Shown piece after piece: positions 14,306-15,509 of a stretch of 15,509 nt of DNA. The stretch is from Lachnospiraceae bacterium UBA3401. Its GTDB lineage: Bacteria; Bacillota; Clostridia; Lachnospirales; Lachnospiraceae. The translations under genes and the position numbers were made by a program. The first letter of the stretch is position 1; each line of letters begins with the position of its first letter. The notes under the pieces were generated by a model, which was not told the origin of the DNA, did no database searches, and saw only the letters and a program-made list of their open reading frames with translations. The stretch lies in assembly GCA_002358575.1 (NCBI GenBank), contig DEPD01000187.1:1-15509 (forward strand). The letters are read 5' to 3'.

Positions 14306-15379
14306 CTATGTCTCCGCCAATTTTTTGATAATACCACAGCATTTATAATGTTCTAACGGATAATATTCTATTGGAACCTGCTTCTCCTCAGCAAGTCTTA
14401 CAATGTGACTTAGCTCTGGATGCTGTCTATATTTTTTATCAATCAAAACCTTCCACGGAACACGCCTTAACAGCACACGCGTCGTCTCCCCGATTCCTGG
14501 CTTGATAAGGTTGATGTCGTCCACATCAAACACCGCTGCAAGTGCACGCACCTCATCAATACCATAACCACTTTTCGTCCTGGCGCTGGACAATTCCGGC
14601 ATCTGGTAGATAGATGTATTGTCTATTGTAAAATGCTGTTCTATCGCTTCAATAAATTCATAGGATAAATCTGAATCCGCCAATTCCCCATAATAGACTG
14701 CACCATGAAAATCATGAGGACCTATAATATCATCCCGCAGAAAAGTCCTGCTCACCAACCCTGATATTGTACAGTTTAAACACGAACTTGGAATTAAAAT
14801 ATCCTCATGGGTACCGCACAGCTCTGTCATATTTGCAGGGTCTGCCAAAACTGCAATCTCCGCAGATACCCCCTTATAAGCCTGAATATCCTGACACAAT
14901 TCCTTTAATATTGCACCTTTTCCAATCCAGCCATCCAAAAAAAGAAGCTGTTGTGGCTGGAATCGCTCAAGAAGGTATTTCATAGCGTTGTTATCAATCC
15001 CGCGTCCCTTTATAATCGAAATTGCATAGTGTGGAACTTCTATCTGATATTTAAAACGCAGATAACGCTTCACCAAAATGCCAATTGGAATCCCTGCCCT
15101 CGCAAGAGATACAAGTACTACATTTTTCCCTCTGGTCTGCACAATCTTATCTGACAGGCATCCCACTGCCAAAGCAGTGAGCTTTGCATATGTTTCCAGT
15201 GCTTTTGTGTAGACCTCCATATATTTCTGCGTCGGAACGTATTCAATTGGAAGCATCTCACTGTAATGTTTTCCCGCCTGAATTAACCGCTCACGCACTT
15301 CAGTAGGCTGCGGCTTCACCAAGCCTGTAATATCCTTTAAAAGTAATATAACGTCCTCTTCCTTGTATGAACTTCTCAT
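14306..15379 (-). CDS. Phosphoribosyltransferase with C-terminal Pelota-type RNA-binding domain (StiP/PRTase_1 family)
   Basis: This is a 357-aa protein. The start has AGGA about 6 bases upstream. Residues about 55-250 carry a type I PRTase fold. SLARAGIPIG (91-100) is the first phosphate-binding loop, and LLFLDGWIGKGAILKEL (145-161) stands at the PRPP-binding position with D149 and the GKG turn. GRG (125-127) is a likely flexible-loop element. Residues about 285-355 (VPWKVLID, then HIVRLAEEKQVPIEYY and CCGIIKKL) resemble the L7Ae-like Pelota domain often fused to this family. Databases may call it 'cysteine protease StiP', but PRTase is the better-supported reading. It would add a ribosyl-phosphate to a base or similar acceptor in the Ter biosynthetic pathway, while the Pelota domain suggests an RNA link. 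It converges on the CitE-like gene. Confidence 0.85.
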   Translation of the reverse strand: MRSSYKEEDVILLLKDITGLVKPQPTEVRERLIQAGKHYSEMLPIEYVPTQKYMEVYTKALETYAKLTALAVGCLSDKIVQTRGKNVVLVSLARAGIPIGILVKRYLRFKYQIEVPHYAISIIKGRGIDNNAMKYLLERFQPQQLLFLDGWIGKGAILKELCQDIQAYKGVSAEIAVLADPANMTELCGTHEDILIPSSCLNCTISGLVSRTFLRDDIIGPHDFHGAVYYGELADSDLSYEFIEAIEQHFTIDNTSIYQMPELSSARTKSGYGIDEVRALAAVFDVDDINLIKPGIGETTRVLLRRVPWKVLIDKKYRQHPELSHIVRLAEEKQVPIEYYPLEHYKCCGIIKKLAET

Positions 15380-15418
15380 AAAAATTCCTATTTCTTTATT
15401 ACCTCATTCTCCACTGCC

Positions 15419-15424
15419 AGTATA
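15419..15424 (-). promoter_or_regulatory. Possible -10 element of the PRTase gene
   Basis: TATACT on the minus strand, about 40 bases before the start codon, is a good -10 hexamer. The -35 region 17-18 bases upstream (GCTACA or CTACAA) is weak, so this may depend on an activator or an alternative sigma factor, or may be chance. Confidence 0.2.
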
Positions 15425-15466
15425 CAGTAGAAAGATCTTGATTGTAGCAACTTTTCATTCAATAGA

Positions 15467-15509
15467 CTTAGGAACTGTAGAAAAATAACTGACACATCTT
15501 GACTTGTCT
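15467..15509. repeat. Dispersed palindromic repeat R7 (left part, cut by window edge)
   Basis: CTTAGGAACTGTAGAAAAAT followed by AACTGACACATCTTGACTTG is the clearest copy of the element's left arm, nearly identical to the arm in R6 and to the minus-strand reading of R3 and R1. It lies upstream of the PRTase gene and continues past the window end, where a core and a complementary arm ending near CAGTTCCTAAG are expected. Confidence 0.6.

Noticed and set aside
14306..15379. Cysteine protease function (the StiP name)
   Set aside because: No convincing Cys-His protease motif is seen, while PRTase loops (SLARAGIPIG, LDGWIGKG) are clear; the family has been reinterpreted as a PRTase.
1..15509. tRNA, rRNA, insertion sequence transposase or integrase genes
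   Set aside because: None was recognised on either strand; the repeats are non-coding and carry no transposase.

Overview
The window looks like chromosomal DNA of an AT-rich, low-GC Gram-positive bacterium, most likely a clostridial (Lachnospiraceae-like) Firmicute. This rests on AT-rich spacers, strong AGGAGG-type ribosome binding sites before nearly every gene, and a gene set parallel to the Bacillus subtilis yceCDEFGH cluster. Genus-level assignment is inference. Almost the whole window is one tellurite-resistance-like (Ter) stress locus. As described for the family by comparative genomics, such loci join Ca2+-binding TerD proteins and TelA to a 'biosynthetic module' thought to make a nucleoside-like metabolite.

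Layout. Bases 1-445 hold no gene but contain two and a half copies of a dispersed imperfect-palindrome repeat. On the plus strand follow a TerD-domain protein with a long Gln/Asn/Pro/Thr-rich N-terminal tail (446-1387) and an AIM24-family protein (1639-2370). All genes from 12870 down to 2386 lie on the minus strand. In transcription order they are an HtrA-like but signal-less serine protease, a 757-aa YceG-type protein, TelA, two canonical TerD proteins, a third divergent TerD protein, a PMCA-like Ca2+ P-type ATPase, and a HAD phosphatase that converges on the AIM24 gene. Yceg-telA-terD-terD-terD-ATPase is tightly spaced and is probably one operon. It ends in a 15-bp perfect hairpin at 3269-3302, and the HAD gene lies beyond it. 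A HpcH/CitE-like lyase (plus strand, 13269-14246) is divergent from the protease and convergent with a phosphoribosyltransferase-Pelota fusion (minus strand, 14306-15379).

How the parts may work together (inference from family knowledge plus context). TerD proteins, TelA and the Ca2+ ATPase would form a membrane-associated, Ca2+-linked stress complex. HAD phosphatase, CitE-like lyase, PRTase-Pelota and YceG belong to the biosynthetic arm. The ATP-grasp and second PRTase that usually complete this arm are not in the window and may lie past the right edge. No terC is present; the Ca2+ ATPase sits in the position where another membrane component would be expected.

The least expected structure is a family of at least seven related palindromic intergenic repeats (53-162 bp where complete, ends near TTAGGAACTGT). 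They are scattered through the locus, one lies between two terD genes, and at two genes a repeat-like end coincides with the stop codon. Other points of note are a three-fold internal repeat in YceG, a duplicated IPPR-type motif in the protease tail, and a shared TGGAANATTCCA dyad upstream of both plus-strand genes at the left.
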